Of a stretch of 64,000 bases of DNA, positions 6,809 through 17,008 are shown piece by piece. A program made the position numbers and the translations under genes. Below the pieces are notes generated by a model. It was not told the origin of the DNA. It made no database searches and saw only the letters and a list, made by a program, of their open reading frames with translations. Source of the DNA: Lichenicoccus sp963693035. Lineage in GTDB: Bacteria; Pseudomonadota; Alphaproteobacteria; Acetobacterales; Acetobacteraceae. How positions within the stretch are numbered: position 1 is the stretch's first letter; every line of letters starts with the position of its first letter. The stretch is taken from the NCBI GenBank assembly GCA_963693035.2, contig CAXMMQ010000008.1:417444-481443 (forward strand). The letters run 5' to 3'.

Positions 6809-7434
6809 GCCGGGACGCCTTCCCGCACACGCTCTTCGCCAGGCGTCAGGGGCTCCTGCCAATAGCCCCGCAATGCTGCGGCATCCTGCTGGTGGATCTC
6901 GTTCCAGCGGCCATTGCTGACCCAGCGCTGCGGCGCCATCTCGTCGCGTGGAACCAGTCCCTCGACCCGGCTTCCCGAAAACAGCGCCTTGGTTACATAG
7001 AGCGTCTCGAGCTTTGGAAGAACCCGGGCCAGTTCCTCCATCGACCACACCACCAGATGCCGTCCCTCGGCCTGCTGAACGGCCGCAGACGCTTCGGCAG
7101 CGGTCCGAACGAGGCAGAGCACCCGACCATCTTCCAGCGCTGTTTCGAACGAGCTGATGACAAGTGGGGCATGCCCGGCGTCGGTCGCCTGCTTATCCAT
7201 GAAGGCCAGCGCCTGCCGGATCTTCGGCGCCAGTTCCCGAACTGCCTGCATGTCGCCCGAATCGATCGCCGCATTCCACTTGTCGAACCCGATCTTCCAC
7301 CGCGCCAGAATTGCCGGCTCGATCAGGCAGATCAGGCGGCCGACACCCCACTTGCGCTCGCTGGCCCGCATGACCTCGTCGACCGGGATGATCTCGGCCT
7401 GGATCAGGTCGGCATCTGACAGGCGGGGGGTCAT
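6805..7434 (-). CDS. Phage protein of unknown function, 209 aa
   Basis: A soluble, mostly helical protein. Readable landmarks are EIIPVDEVMRASERKWGVGR near the start, WNAAIDSGDMQAVRELAPKI in the middle and FSGSRVEGLVPRDEMAPQRW near the end. It contains no enzyme motif that I recognise and no signal peptide or membrane helix. It is coupled to the genes before and after it by four-base ATGA overlaps. Similar proteins recur in alphaproteobacterial phages next to small helper genes, as far as memory allows, but no role is assigned. Confidence 0.65.
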   Translation of the reverse strand: MTPRLSDADLIQAEIIPVDEVMRASERKWGVGRLICLIEPAILARWKIGFDKWNAAIDSGDMQAVRELAPKIRQALAFMDKQATDAGHAPLVISSFETALEDGRVLCLVRTAAEASAAVQQAEGRHLVVWSMEELARVLPKLETLYVTKALFSGSRVEGLVPRDEMAPQRWVSNGRWNEIHQQDAAALRGYWQEPLTPGEERVREGVPA

Positions 7435-7802
7435 CGCCCGATCTCCGCATTGACCTGCCTGAGCTCATCGAAAATCGCCTTGCGCCAGCGTTCGGCATCG
7501 TTCAGCCGTTGCCGATGCGGGTTCCACTGATGACCCAGCACCATCCGCTTGTCATATGCGGCGAACAACGCCGGCTTGCTGATCGCCTCCCCGCAGGCGC
7601 GCCGCAGATGCAGCAGGACCAGGTCGTCATGCGCATCCCGAAAGGCGCGCTCATATGGCCCCTGGATCGTCTTCGCCTGCGCAACTTCGGCGTGCGCTTC
7701 GACCAAGTCACTGGCCAACCGCTCTGCCCTGCTCCGCAGGTCCGTCAACCGGTCGCTGGTGTCCTCGGTGTCGCCAAGAAAACCAAACCCGGTTTGCGCC
7801 AT
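7431..7802 (-). CDS. First gene of the minus-strand phage operon, unknown function
   Basis: A charged helical protein of 123 residues if it starts at the ATG at 7802 (MAQTGFGFLGDTEDTSDRL). The body reads RSRAERLASDLVEAHAEVAQ and ends DELRQVNAEIGR, suggesting a coiled coil. A longer frame reaches an ATG at 8006, but its extra part would translate a repeat array whose two long copies fall in different frames, which argues that the repeat region is not coding. The gene overlaps the next by four bases. Function unknown. Confidence 0.6.
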   Translation of the reverse strand: MAQTGFGFLGDTEDTSDRLTDLRSRAERLASDLVEAHAEVAQAKTIQGPYERAFRDAHDDLVLLHLRRACGEAISKPALFAAYDKRMVLGHQWNPHRQRLNDAERWRKAIFDELRQVNAEIGR

Positions 7803-7984
7803 TTGTGCGCTATATCGGGCCTGTTTTGCGCCATTTCCGCCTCGGGACGGAGGGGGTGCGCCATTCCTGGCCGCCATTAACCCTGGAGCTTCGCTCCAGG
7901 TTAATGGCGCAATGGCGCAACCCGTCCCTCGGCCATCCTGGCTGCGCCATTTGTGCGCTATATCGGGTCGATTTTGCGCCATTT
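7795..7984. repeat. Array of seven TGCGCCATT motifs between the two phage arms
   Basis: Exact TGCGCCATT occurs forward at 7795-7803, 7827-7835, 7857-7865, 7943-7951 and 7975-7983, and inverted at 7903-7911 and 7911-7919. Two of the pairs belong to a longer direct repeat of 42 bases (7795-7836 and 7943-7984) that differs at only three positions and includes GTGCGCTATATCGGG. The array sits where the two divergent operons meet. Such iterated sites are used by phage repressors, replication initiators or partition proteins; which applies is not visible. Confidence 0.85.
7874..7907. repeat. Long hairpin inside the motif array
   Basis: CCATTAACCCTGGAGC (7874-7889) pairs with GCTCCAGGTTAATGG (7893-7907) across a TTC loop with one bulged base, giving a 15-bp stem. 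No T tract follows on either strand, so it is not a typical terminator. It is nearly central between the two 42-base direct repeats, and its right end merges into the inverted motif copies. Confidence 0.85.
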
Positions 7985-8218
7985 CGTTTCGTTCGTTAAT
8001 CAACATGAAATGGCCCCTCTGCGCGGGTCATCTCGGCCAGACGGACCGCATCGACGTCCAGGCCATCTACAACCTTGCGTTGCGTATTCCTGTATTCGGT
8101 CTTGATCAGCAGGCCGCTGCCGGCAGGCCCGCTGGGCCACCGCGACGTGGCTGATGGAGACCTACCACAGCGACATTCCCTACGTGGAAGCACCTCTCGA
8201 ACTCGAGGAGCACGCCTG
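7985..8218. other. Divergent leader region with only doubtful small frames
   Basis: This stretch contains the start region of the plus-strand operon. A plus-strand frame without an obvious upstream start ends at 8219 (TYHSDIPYVEAPLELEEHA after an ATG at 8154) and overlaps the next start as TGATG, so a 21-residue peptide or a leader is possible. On the minus strand a frame ending at 7996 reads EYRNTQRKVVDGLDVDAVRL and has good codon use but no convincing start. I cannot decide between them. AT-rich sequence at 7984-8005 may contain a promoter. Confidence 0.35.
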
Positions 8219-8461
8219 ATGTCCCTCTTCCGCACCACCGACGACGAGCGTCCGACGTTCGATCCGCCGCGCGACACCCACTGGCAGAACGCGCGCATCG
8301 CGTCACTCGAGCAGGAAATCGAAGAGCTCCGCTACCTGCTCGCCGAGCGCGACGTCGAGATCGCCGGCCTGCGCTGGGCGCCCGCACCCGGCGGCCGCGT
8401 CGTGCGCCTGAGCACGCAACCACGTCCGGTCCTGCAGCTGGTGGTCAACCATGACCAGTGA
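8219..8461 (+). CDS. Small phage protein with a coiled-coil segment
   Basis: An 80-residue protein, MSLFRTTDDERPTFDPPRD followed by the heptad-like stretch ARIASLEQEIEELRYLLAER. It starts at an ATG overlapping a preceding TGA (TGATG) and ends overlapping the next gene by 11 bases. It heads the visible plus-strand early operon. No family recognised. Confidence 0.6.
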   Translation: MSLFRTTDDERPTFDPPRDTHWQNARIASLEQEIEELRYLLAERDVEIAGLRWAPAPGGRVVRLSTQPRPVLQLVVNHDQ

Positions 8462-8627
8462 CCGGCGCGACCCGCGCAGCAGCGACGAACAGGCGATCGC
8501 CATCATCGCCGGCACGCTTCGGATCGCGTTCATCGTCATCGCGTCCGCTGCAACCGTCGGCCTGGCCTATGGCGGCCGCGACTACGCCCGGGCAACCGTT
8601 GCCGCCGCACAGGACAAGACCCGATGA
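8451..8627 (+). CDS. 58-residue single-TM phage protein
   Basis: Begins MTSDRRDPRSSDEQAIAI and then has one hydrophobic helix (IAGTLRIAFIVIASAATVGL) before a short polar tail. Both ends overlap neighbouring genes, the downstream overlap being ATGA. Function unknown. Confidence 0.6.
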   Translation: MTSDRRDPRSSDEQAIAIIAGTLRIAFIVIASAATVGLAYGGRDYARATVAAAQDKTR

Positions 8628-8992
8628 GCACCCGCGGCTATCTGAACGCCACGCTCGAGACCGACGATGGCGCCGACAGCGTCAATTTGCGGATCCACTA
8701 TGTGTTCCGCGCCGGCGCGCCCGCAATCATGTATCAGCGCAACGGTGATCCCGGCTGGCCGGAAGACCCTGACGAGATCGAGTTCAACTACGTCGAGATC
8801 CTGGAGCCTCTGGAGCCGGGACAGCGACCGGTGTGGCACTTCGTCCATTCGGCCGAGGTTCGCTTCGATACGAACCTGCAGAACTGGGCCGAAGCCTATC
8901 TCGACGAGCACTTCGCCGAAGTCATCGAGACCGTCGCAGCCGAGGTGGCCGAGGCCGCCGAGTATCGCGCCGAGCTGAGGGCAGAACGATGA
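8624..8992 (+). CDS. Phage protein of unknown function, 122 aa
   Basis: An acidic protein that starts MSTRGYLNATLETDDGADS and has an aromatic beta-rich middle (NLRIHYVFRAGAPAIMYQRN) and a helical acidic end (EVIETVAAEVAEAAEYRAEL). No motif of a known phage function is visible. It shares four-base ATGA overlaps with both neighbours and lies two genes before the Gp157/RecT pair, so it is probably an accessory early protein. Confidence 0.6.
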   Translation: MSTRGYLNATLETDDGADSVNLRIHYVFRAGAPAIMYQRNGDPGWPEDPDEIEFNYVEILEPLEPGQRPVWHFVHSAEVRFDTNLQNWAEAYLDEHFAEVIETVAAEVAEAAEYRAELRAER

Positions 8993-9246
8993 ACACGATC
9001 AGCGCAGTGCCGCGCATTCCGCCGGTGCCACTCGAGCCGACCACGGATGTGCACGCCAACCTGGCGCGCTACGTCCGGTTGATCAGCTATCTCACCGTCG
9101 AGCACAGGCAGGGCCTGCTCGACCTGGTGCAGAACGCCGATCGCTACACGACGATGGTGTCGGCGCGGCACGACCTGTTGCTCGACCGCGTGCTGGTGCC
9201 GCATCGCTACCGGTGGCCGCATAGCCGCGTGAGGACAGTGCGATGA
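8989..9246 (+). CDS. Small phage protein, 85 aa
   Basis: Starts MNTISAVPRIPPVPLEPTTD, followed by a helical segment LARYVRLISYLTVEHRQGLL and a basic tail. The start codon overlaps the upstream stop and the stop overlaps the next start (ATGA in both cases). Function unknown. Confidence 0.55.
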   Translation: MNTISAVPRIPPVPLEPTTDVHANLARYVRLISYLTVEHRQGLLDLVQNADRYTTMVSARHDLLLDRVLVPHRYRWPHSRVRTVR

Positions 9247-9758
9247 ACGGCAACCAGTCCGCCGCCGACAGCATCCGCAGCATACTAGAAGCGATGCACA
9301 AGGATGACATCAAGCCAGTCAGTGACCAGTGGTCCGCTGGTATGCGAGCCCTTCGTGCCGTCGACCAGGAGCAGCCTGATCCATACGAGCCGACGTTGCG
9401 TGCCGGTGTTCAGCTGCTGATCGCGCTCGAGGCGATGGCCAAGGCGACGAAAGAGACTATCGACATCCTGCGCGCCGAGATCGCCCGCAGCATGGCCGAC
9501 ACCGGTTGTCCCGGCCTGTATCTCGAGCACCACCACGTCACGCCGGTTGAAGGCCAACGCGCGGTGCTGATCACCGACGAGGCGGCACTGGCGCTGGCCC
9601 ATCCCGATCTCATGGGCGACCCAAAGCCGCCAGTGCCGGACAAGCGCGCGATTGCTTCGCGGTTGCGCGCCGGAGAGCCGCTGACCGGCGCCGTGCTGGC
9701 GAACGAGCCGCCCAAGCCGGGCATCCGGATTAACACCATCAAGTCGAAGGCTGCATGA
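9243..9758 (+). CDS. Gp157-like phage protein
   Basis: A 171-residue product. The C-terminal part reads PPVPDKRAIASRLRAGEPLT followed by GAVLANEPPKPGIRI, which follows the PDK-x-A-I-x-x-x-L-x-A-G-x-x-x-x-G-A pattern of siphophage Gp157 proteins. The N-terminal half is helical (LRAGVQLLIALEAMAKATKE). Gp157 genes are usually found directly upstream of phage single-strand annealing genes, as here: the next gene is RecT/Bet, overlapping by ATGA. Biochemical role is not established; resistance to infection has been proposed for a streptococcal relative. Confidence 0.62.
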   Translation: MNGNQSAADSIRSILEAMHKDDIKPVSDQWSAGMRALRAVDQEQPDPYEPTLRAGVQLLIALEAMAKATKETIDILRAEIARSMADTGCPGLYLEHHHVTPVEGQRAVLITDEAALALAHPDLMGDPKPPVPDKRAIASRLRAGEPLTGAVLANEPPKPGIRINTIKSKAA

Positions 9759-10711
9759 CCATGAACGCCGTGAGCAGAGAACTCGTCACCCGGCTGCCGA
9801 TGCCGCCCGGCACCAATCTTGATGTCGCGCAGTGGTCCGTGCTGTGCGACGCGATCTGGCCTGGTGCCAAGACACCCGAAGGTGTCCGCATGGCGCTCGA
9901 CTATTGCCGGGTTCGCAAGCTCGATCCGTTTAAGCGGCCGGTGCATGTTGTCACAACCTGGAACAGTGCGCTGCGGCGCGAAGTCGAGACGGTCTGGCCC
10001 GGCATCAATGAGTTGCAGACCACCGCTGCCAGGACTGGTGACTGGGCCGGGATGGACGAGCCGAAGTGGGGCCCGATGACGACGCAGACCTTCAAGGGCT
10101 TCGTCGGCAAGTCCGGTCAGGAACGCGAGGTCTCGGCGACGGTGACGTTTCCGGAGTGGTGCGCTGTCACCGTATGGCGGTTCATCCATGGGCAGCGCTG
10201 CGCCTTTTGCGAGCCGGTCTACTGGATCGAGGCTTACGGTCGCCAAGGTCGCTCAGTCGTGCCGAACGAGATGTGGGCGAAACGGGTTAGAGGTCAGTTG
10301 CACAAGGTGGCAAAGGCTGCATCCCTGCGCGCTGCGTTTCCGGAAGAGACTGGCAACGACTACACGGCCGAAGAGATGGCAGGGCAGCAAATCGACGCTG
10401 GCGGCGTGGTCATCGACCACGAGCCACTCGCCGAGACGGCTCCCGAACCGTCGGCATCACCGGCACCTCATCAAGCCGTAGATCATGTGGCGTTGATACA
10501 GCGCAAGGTCGCCGCCTGCACGGATGCCGACTGTGTCGTGCGTCTCGGCGCCACCTGGGCCAGCACCATGGAGCGCGCCAAGGCCGCCGGCCGCCCGATT
10601 GCCGAGGACGTGCACATCAGCGTCACCGACTTGCTGGCCGACGCGCTGGGCCGGTTCGAGGTGAGCGAGCCGGACTATGGCGAGATGGCCGACGAAACGA
10701 TGCCCGCATGA
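9755..10711 (+). CDS. bet: Phage recombination protein RecT/Bet
   Basis: A single-strand annealing protein of 318 residues that pairs complementary DNA strands during phage replication and recombination. Family landmarks: LVTRLPMPPGTNLDVAQWSV, ALDYCRVRKLDPFKRPVHVV, VWPGINELQTTAARTGDWAG, and VPNEMWAKRVRGQLHKVAKA, then SLRAAFPEE. These are the conserved blocks of the Bet/RecT superfamily, and the length is as expected once an extended C-terminal tail of about 100 residues is included. No partner exonuclease gene is visible. It is coupled upstream to the Gp157-like gene and downstream to a 28-residue membrane peptide. Confidence 0.9.
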   Translation: MTMNAVSRELVTRLPMPPGTNLDVAQWSVLCDAIWPGAKTPEGVRMALDYCRVRKLDPFKRPVHVVTTWNSALRREVETVWPGINELQTTAARTGDWAGMDEPKWGPMTTQTFKGFVGKSGQEREVSATVTFPEWCAVTVWRFIHGQRCAFCEPVYWIEAYGRQGRSVVPNEMWAKRVRGQLHKVAKAASLRAAFPEETGNDYTAEEMAGQQIDAGGVVIDHEPLAETAPEPSASPAPHQAVDHVALIQRKVAACTDADCVVRLGATWASTMERAKAAGRPIAEDVHISVTDLLADALGRFEVSEPDYGEMADETMPA

Positions 10712-10794
10712 CTACCGCCCTCACCTACATCGTTGCCGGCGCCATGCTTGCGTGCGGCGTCATCATGCTCACCGGCACGGGAGGGATGCTGTGA
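10708..10794 (+). CDS. 28-residue hydrophobic peptide
   Basis: MTTALTYIVAGAMLACGVIM followed by LTGTGGML: essentially one membrane helix. The start overlaps the recT stop (ATGA) and the stop overlaps the next start (GTGA), and this exact stop-start linkage is the main evidence that it is translated. Function unknown. Confidence 0.5.
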   Translation: MTTALTYIVAGAMLACGVIMLTGTGGML

Positions 10795-10910
10795 TCCCCG
10801 ACGATGACGACGGTCCCGAGATGAGCGACGAGGAGATCGGCACGCGCCTGCTGTACTTCGCGGCGTTCATGTCGCTCGTCGTGCTGGCGCTGTTCGAGGT
10901 GCTACCATGA
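10791..10910 (+). CDS. 39-residue single-TM phage peptide
   Basis: Starts at a GTG overlapping the upstream TGA. An acidic N-terminus (MIPDDDDGPEMSDEEIG) is followed by the hydrophobic helix RLLYFAAFMSLVVLALFEV. Its stop overlaps the next ATG. Function unknown. Confidence 0.5.
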   Translation: MIPDDDDGPEMSDEEIGTRLLYFAAFMSLVVLALFEVLP

Positions 10911-11212
10911 GCGAGCAGACATTCGTCGGGATTGCCGACGCCGAATACGAGCGTCGACACAACAGGGCGTTGGCCACACTGCGTGTGAAGCTCATCCGTA
11001 TGTCGGACAAGCGGTTGCTGTCCTACACCCGCAAGGTGCTCGCTTCGACGGCCGCGCCCTATCACGTGTTGGCGGTGCAAAGCGGGCTACCGTCGACCAC
11101 GCTGAACAACATGGCGCGCGGGATCCAGCAACGCCTGCATGACGACACGCGCGAGCGGCTCGTGCGTTTCATCGCCGAGGTCGAGCATCAGCACGCACTG
11201 GCCGAGCCATGA
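10907..11212 (+). CDS. Small helical phage protein, possible DNA-binding
   Basis: A 101-residue basic protein. The segment YHVLAVQSGLPSTTLNNMAR resembles a helix-turn-helix (VQSGLPSTTLNNM), preceded by MSDKRLLSYTRKVLASTA. An early phage regulator would fit, but similarity is too weak to name a family. ATGA overlaps on both sides. Confidence 0.5.
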   Translation: MSEQTFVGIADAEYERRHNRALATLRVKLIRMSDKRLLSYTRKVLASTAAPYHVLAVQSGLPSTTLNNMARGIQQRLHDDTRERLVRFIAEVEHQHALAEP

Positions 11213-11406
11213 CACGCGACGAGCGCTCCTGGCTTGACGACCTGCGCAACTACGGACCGACGCGGCCCATCACGATCTACGACCGGCGGGTGGCCGTAGC
11301 GTGTTTTCGGCAGGACTGGTGCGCCGAGACCGGCGATGGAACTGGGCGGTTTTGGCTCACCAGCAACGGTAAGGATGCGCTAGACGCAGAGGAGTTGCAC
11401 GCGTGA
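11209..11406 (+). CDS. Small phage protein, 65 aa
   Basis: MTRDERSWLDDLRNYGPTRP, then a short beta-like stretch ITIYDRRVAVACFRQDW and the tail FWLTSNGKDALDAEELHA. Two cysteines, no recognised domain. Overlaps both neighbours by four bases. Confidence 0.5.
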   Translation: MTRDERSWLDDLRNYGPTRPITIYDRRVAVACFRQDWCAETGDGTGRFWLTSNGKDALDAEELHA

Positions 11407-11606
11407 ACTGGTATGAGATCTTCGGCCTCGCCATCGTCGCCTGCTGGGTTGCGCTGGCCCTGCTCGTCGCCGTGCCGTTGGCGCTTTTGATCAGGTGGTA
11501 TGACCGCGCCGAACGGCGCCGCCAGGTTACCCACCAGCGCCGCAACGGCGGGATCTCGCTGCCGGCCGAGTATCAGCATCAGCACTGGGTGGATCTTTCG
11601 CGATGA
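11403..11606 (+). CDS. Small membrane phage protein, 67 aa
   Basis: MNWYEIFGLAIVACWVALAL continues into one transmembrane helix ending at LLIRWYDRAERRR, and the rest is basic and probably cytoplasmic. Four-base overlaps join it to both neighbours. Function unknown. Confidence 0.55.
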   Translation: MNWYEIFGLAIVACWVALALLVAVPLALLIRWYDRAERRRQVTHQRRNGGISLPAEYQHQHWVDLSR

Positions 11607-11836
11607 CCGACGGCACGCTGATCGAGCGCGTCAACGCGCTGCGGCTGTCGGGCTTGTCGCTGGAGCGGATCTCCGAGGGGTTGGGAATCTCGCGCTGGTC
11701 GATCGCCGAACTGCGCAAGCTCGACCTAGCGCGGCGGGAGGCGGTCGACGGCATCGCGTCTGAGCGGCGAGCGGCGGGGCCGGCGCCGCTGGCGGTGGGG
11801 CACGCGTTGGCGGCGGTGGGGGAGAGGCGGCTGTGA
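11603..11836 (+). CDS. Small HTH phage protein
   Basis: A 77-residue product whose first half reads ERVNALRLSGLSLERISEGL followed by GISRWSIAELRKLD, a clear helix-turn-helix pattern. The Ala/Gly-rich tail is disordered. Probably a small DNA-binding regulator in the integration module; target unknown. Confidence 0.55.
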   Translation: MTDGTLIERVNALRLSGLSLERISEGLGISRWSIAELRKLDLARREAVDGIASERRAAGPAPLAVGHALAAVGERRL

Positions 11837-12105
11837 GCGTAACCGCACGTTGGCTCGACCGTGACCACGCCGCTGACCATTTGTGCGTCCGGCCAGACGA
11901 GCTGCGTCGTATGGTCAAGACCGGCCGTATCCCGGAGCCGTCCTACCACCTCGGCCCGCGGCGGCCCCGCTGGGACCGGTTCGCTCTGGACGCCGCGATG
12001 ACTGGCAGCCTAGCGTCCATCGGCTCAACCAACGCCGACCTAGCTATCGAGGCCCTGTGCAATGACCTCATCAGAAGACCGCGTCGTCAGAAAGCGGCTT
12101 GCTGA
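11833..12105 (+). CDS. Excisionase-like winged-HTH protein
   Basis: A 90-residue protein. RWLDRDHAADHLCVRPDELR, then MVKTGRIPEPSYHLGPRRPR, and WDRFALDAAM match the MerR-like excisionase/AlpA type: a short HTH, a GRIP turn and a C-terminal W-D-R-x-x-LD. Such proteins bend attachment-site DNA and tilt the integrase towards excision. It overlaps the integrase start by 44 bases, as xis-int pairs commonly do. Confidence 0.7.
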   Translation: MSVTARWLDRDHAADHLCVRPDELRRMVKTGRIPEPSYHLGPRRPRWDRFALDAAMTGSLASIGSTNADLAIEALCNDLIRRPRRQKAAC

Positions 12106-13006
12106 CGGGGCTATCAAAGAATACCGCTACCCGCGGAGCCGCGCGAGGCCACCCGGTCAGCACCTGCCGAACAGCCTCGGGGCCATGCTGGTGGCATATC
12201 GCCGCAGCCCGAACTGGACGGCACTCGCCGAGGCAAGCCGCAAGCAGTACACGATCTACCTGCGGCCAATCGAAAGCATCAGCCACCTGCCGGTGCGCGA
12301 TATTTATCGGCGGCAGGTGCTCGCGATTCGAGATGCTTTGGCTCTGCGAAGCGGCAACGGCGCGGCATCGGTCTTCGTGCGGGTCGTCTCAGCTGTCTTT
12401 GCTTGGGCAGTCGACCGCAACTGGATCGACTTTAACCCCGCCAGCCGAATCAAGGCTCTGGAAACAGGTCACTTGGTCGCATGGACGGTCGAACAAGCCG
12501 AGCATGCGATCGCTCACCTGGAGGAACCGCTGCGTCGAGTCGTGCTGTTCGGCATGTACACTGGGCAGCGTCGTGCGGACATGTGCCGGCTGACTTGGTC
12601 AGCCTATGACGGCCACGTGCTTCATCTGACACAAGGCAAGACCAAAGTTTCCCTGGTTGTGCCGGTGCATCCGCGTCTGAAGGCTGAAATGGACGTCTGG
12701 CGCTCGACGGCCACCTCGACGGCCATCTTGACCTCGCTGACGGGGCGGCCGTGGAGATCTGACAGCCTTTCGCATCGGATGAGGCATGCAGTGAAGGCTG
12801 CCGGCCTACCGAGCGGCCTGAACATTCATGGTCTGCGCAAACTGGCGGCGACTATGCTGGCTGAAGCTGGCTGCTCGACGCACGAGATCGCCGCGATCAC
12901 CGGCCACAAGACGCTCTCTATGGTTGCGCTCTACACGGCCAGCGTCAGCCAGGAGAAGCTGGCTAAGGCGGCGGTTTTTCGCCTGCAAACCGGAACAAGA
13001 AACCGG

Positions 13007-13021
<15 letters not shown>
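12062..13021 (+). CDS. int: Tyrosine-type site-specific integrase
   Basis: A 319-residue phage integrase. The N-terminal core-binding SAM-like domain spans roughly residues 35-125 and the catalytic domain 140-300. Catalytic residues visible are Arg170 in GMYTGQRRADMCRL, Lys195 in QGKTKV, His256-x-x-Arg259 in IHGLRKLAATM, His282 in ITGHKTLSM and the nucleophile Tyr291 in VALYT. It integrates and excises the prophage by recombination between attP and attB. The gene ends only tens of bases from the phage-host boundary, the usual arrangement. Its start lies inside the excisionase-like gene. Confidence 0.93.
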
Positions 13022-15466
<2,445 letters not shown>

Positions 15467-15736
15467 ATGCCGCAGCTTTTCGAGGACTGTCAGTGCCGCA
15501 TGTCCGCTTGACGCGACGCGGTCACCCGGCGTGCCGGAACTTGTCTACGCACGATGATTGCTCCCGGCGTGAACCAGGATTATCTACGCAATTTTAACGA
15601 TTGTATACGGCGGAGAGGGTTTCCAGAAGGTGATGCTGGCTTGCGGATCCAAGGCGAACGCCCTCGGGATCTCGGTCCCGCCGCCGGTATGCCAGCCATA
15701 CTGCACGTTCGGGCGCAGGATGAACCGGTGCGCGAC
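15467..15736. other. Upstream region of the phytochrome gene, no gene seen
   Basis: About 270 bases between the kinase start and the IS1182 remnant. It contains an AT-rich patch at 15570-15615 that could hold the kinase promoter. Short open frames here have no recognisable product. Confidence 0.4.
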
Positions 15737-15740
15737 CTAG

Positions 15741-16566
15741 CGGCCTGTCGGGTTTGCGTGTCGGTTGGGCGGGCGGAGCGAACCCACTTGGCTGGTCATG
15801 CTGGCTGCAGGCGGTGTATCCGCCTGCAGTTGCAGGCCTGGCGGTACTCGTGCGCGTCGGAGCGGCGCATCAGCGCGCTGTCGGGGTCGGTGGCGTTGCT
15901 TTGCCACTCGGGAGGCGCCGCGTCGGGCGGCTTGGGCGATCGGCCACGGCGCCCTGTCCTGGCGTCATAGGCCGCCTGCTTCGCCGCATAGGCCTGACGG
16001 GGCGGCGATGTCGTTTGCCAGCCTGGCCCGCACCTCGCGGGCCCGGTCGTAGCGCACCGTGCGGATCTTCGATGCGTCGGCGTCAATCTTGGTGCCGTCG
16101 ATCGAGACCGTGCCCAGCCGCAGCAGCCCGGCCTCGCGCGCCAGCAACAGCACCTGCAGGAAGGCTGCCTCGGACGCAGCCTTGTTGGTCCGGCGGAAGG
16201 TCGCGATCGTGTCGTGGTCGTGGTGCAGGTTGGCCGCCACGAAGCGCACCGCGATGTCACGGTACGTGGCACGCTCGATCCGCCGCGACGAGAACAGAGC
16301 GTTGGCATAGCTGTGGATCAGCAGCGCCAGCATCAGCCGCGGGGGGTATTGCGGCTTGCCACCCGGCCGGGCCGCCACCTCGAACGCAGCAAGCGGAACA
16401 CGCTCGACGGCTGCCACCACGAAACGCGCAAGATCGTCCTCCGGCCAGCCACGCCTTCAGGTCCGGCGGCAGGAGAAACCCTGGTCACGGTTGAACGGAA
16501 TGAACGTCGCCATGGCGCCAGGTTAGCCGCCAAAAGGAAAAGCGGGTACCCCGATCCGACAGGCTG
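15741..16566 (-). mobile_element. IS1182-family remnant with both terminal repeats and CTAG flanks
   Basis: CGGCCTGTCGG at 15741-15751 and CCGACAGGCTG at 16556-16566 are inverted copies of each other (10 of 11 match), and each is flanked on the outside by CTAG (15737-15740 and 16567-16570). The enclosed 826 bases are too short for a complete element of this family, so the interior has suffered a deletion. Confidence 0.75.
15796..16515 (-). pseudogene. IS1182-family transposase, frameshifted and internally deleted
   Basis: The minus strand starts MATFIPFNRDQGF at 16515, then changes frame. Frame 2 (16420 down) reads YPPRLMLALLIHSYANALFS, SRRIERATYRDIAVRFVAAN, TIATFRRTNKAASEAAFLQV and TVSIDGTKIDADASKIRTVR, the conserved N-terminal half of these transposases. 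A further shift leads to PDSALMRRSDAHEYRQA near 15830. The DDE core beyond that point is missing. At least three frame changes make it non-functional. Confidence 0.85.
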
Positions 16567-16571
16567 CTAGC

Positions 16572-16870
16572 TAGGTCCGCCTCGCTCCCGTCGCCCGGCA
16601 GAGCGGCCAGTGGGACGGCAACAGCTTCATCAGCGGCGGAAGAGCCTCGCTCCGACAGGGCCTCTAACTATGCCCGCCCTCGTCGCCGTCCGCTTCAACG
16701 CAGACTTCAAGGCCGAGTATCAGGTCATGACCGGCGCCGGAAAGTCAGAGGATCGCAATCATCGCCGTCATGCGCAAACTCGTCGTGCTCGCCACCGCCC
16801 TGCTCGAAGGTCGACGCAGACGGACCAGAGACAGGCTTGATCAGGACGGACTCTCCCGGCGCGGGCGCTA
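16572..16870 (+). pseudogene. IS110-family transposase 3' fragment
   Basis: The plus strand encodes, across several frames, the end of an IS110-type transposase: APVARQSGQW near 16578, GRASLRQGL, then AIIAVMRKLVVLATALL and LDQDGLSR. Stop codons and shifts separate the pieces, so it is a remnant. It begins immediately after the CTAG flank of the IS1182 remnant. Confidence 0.7.
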
Positions 16871-17008
16871 AGCGGTTGGATGCTCGGCTCGTTCGCCCAC
16901 CAAGATCAAGACTCGCGGTGCACCGCTCCAAGCGCTCATGACGATCAGGAGGAAGCATCATTCATGGTCGGCGATGATATCCAGCAAGTCCTGCTCGTCT
17001 CGCACGAG

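Noticed and set aside
7803..8006. N-terminal extension of the 7431-7802 product to an ATG at 8006
   Set aside because: It would translate the two 42-base repeats in different frames. Repeats conserved irrespective of frame indicate non-coding function.
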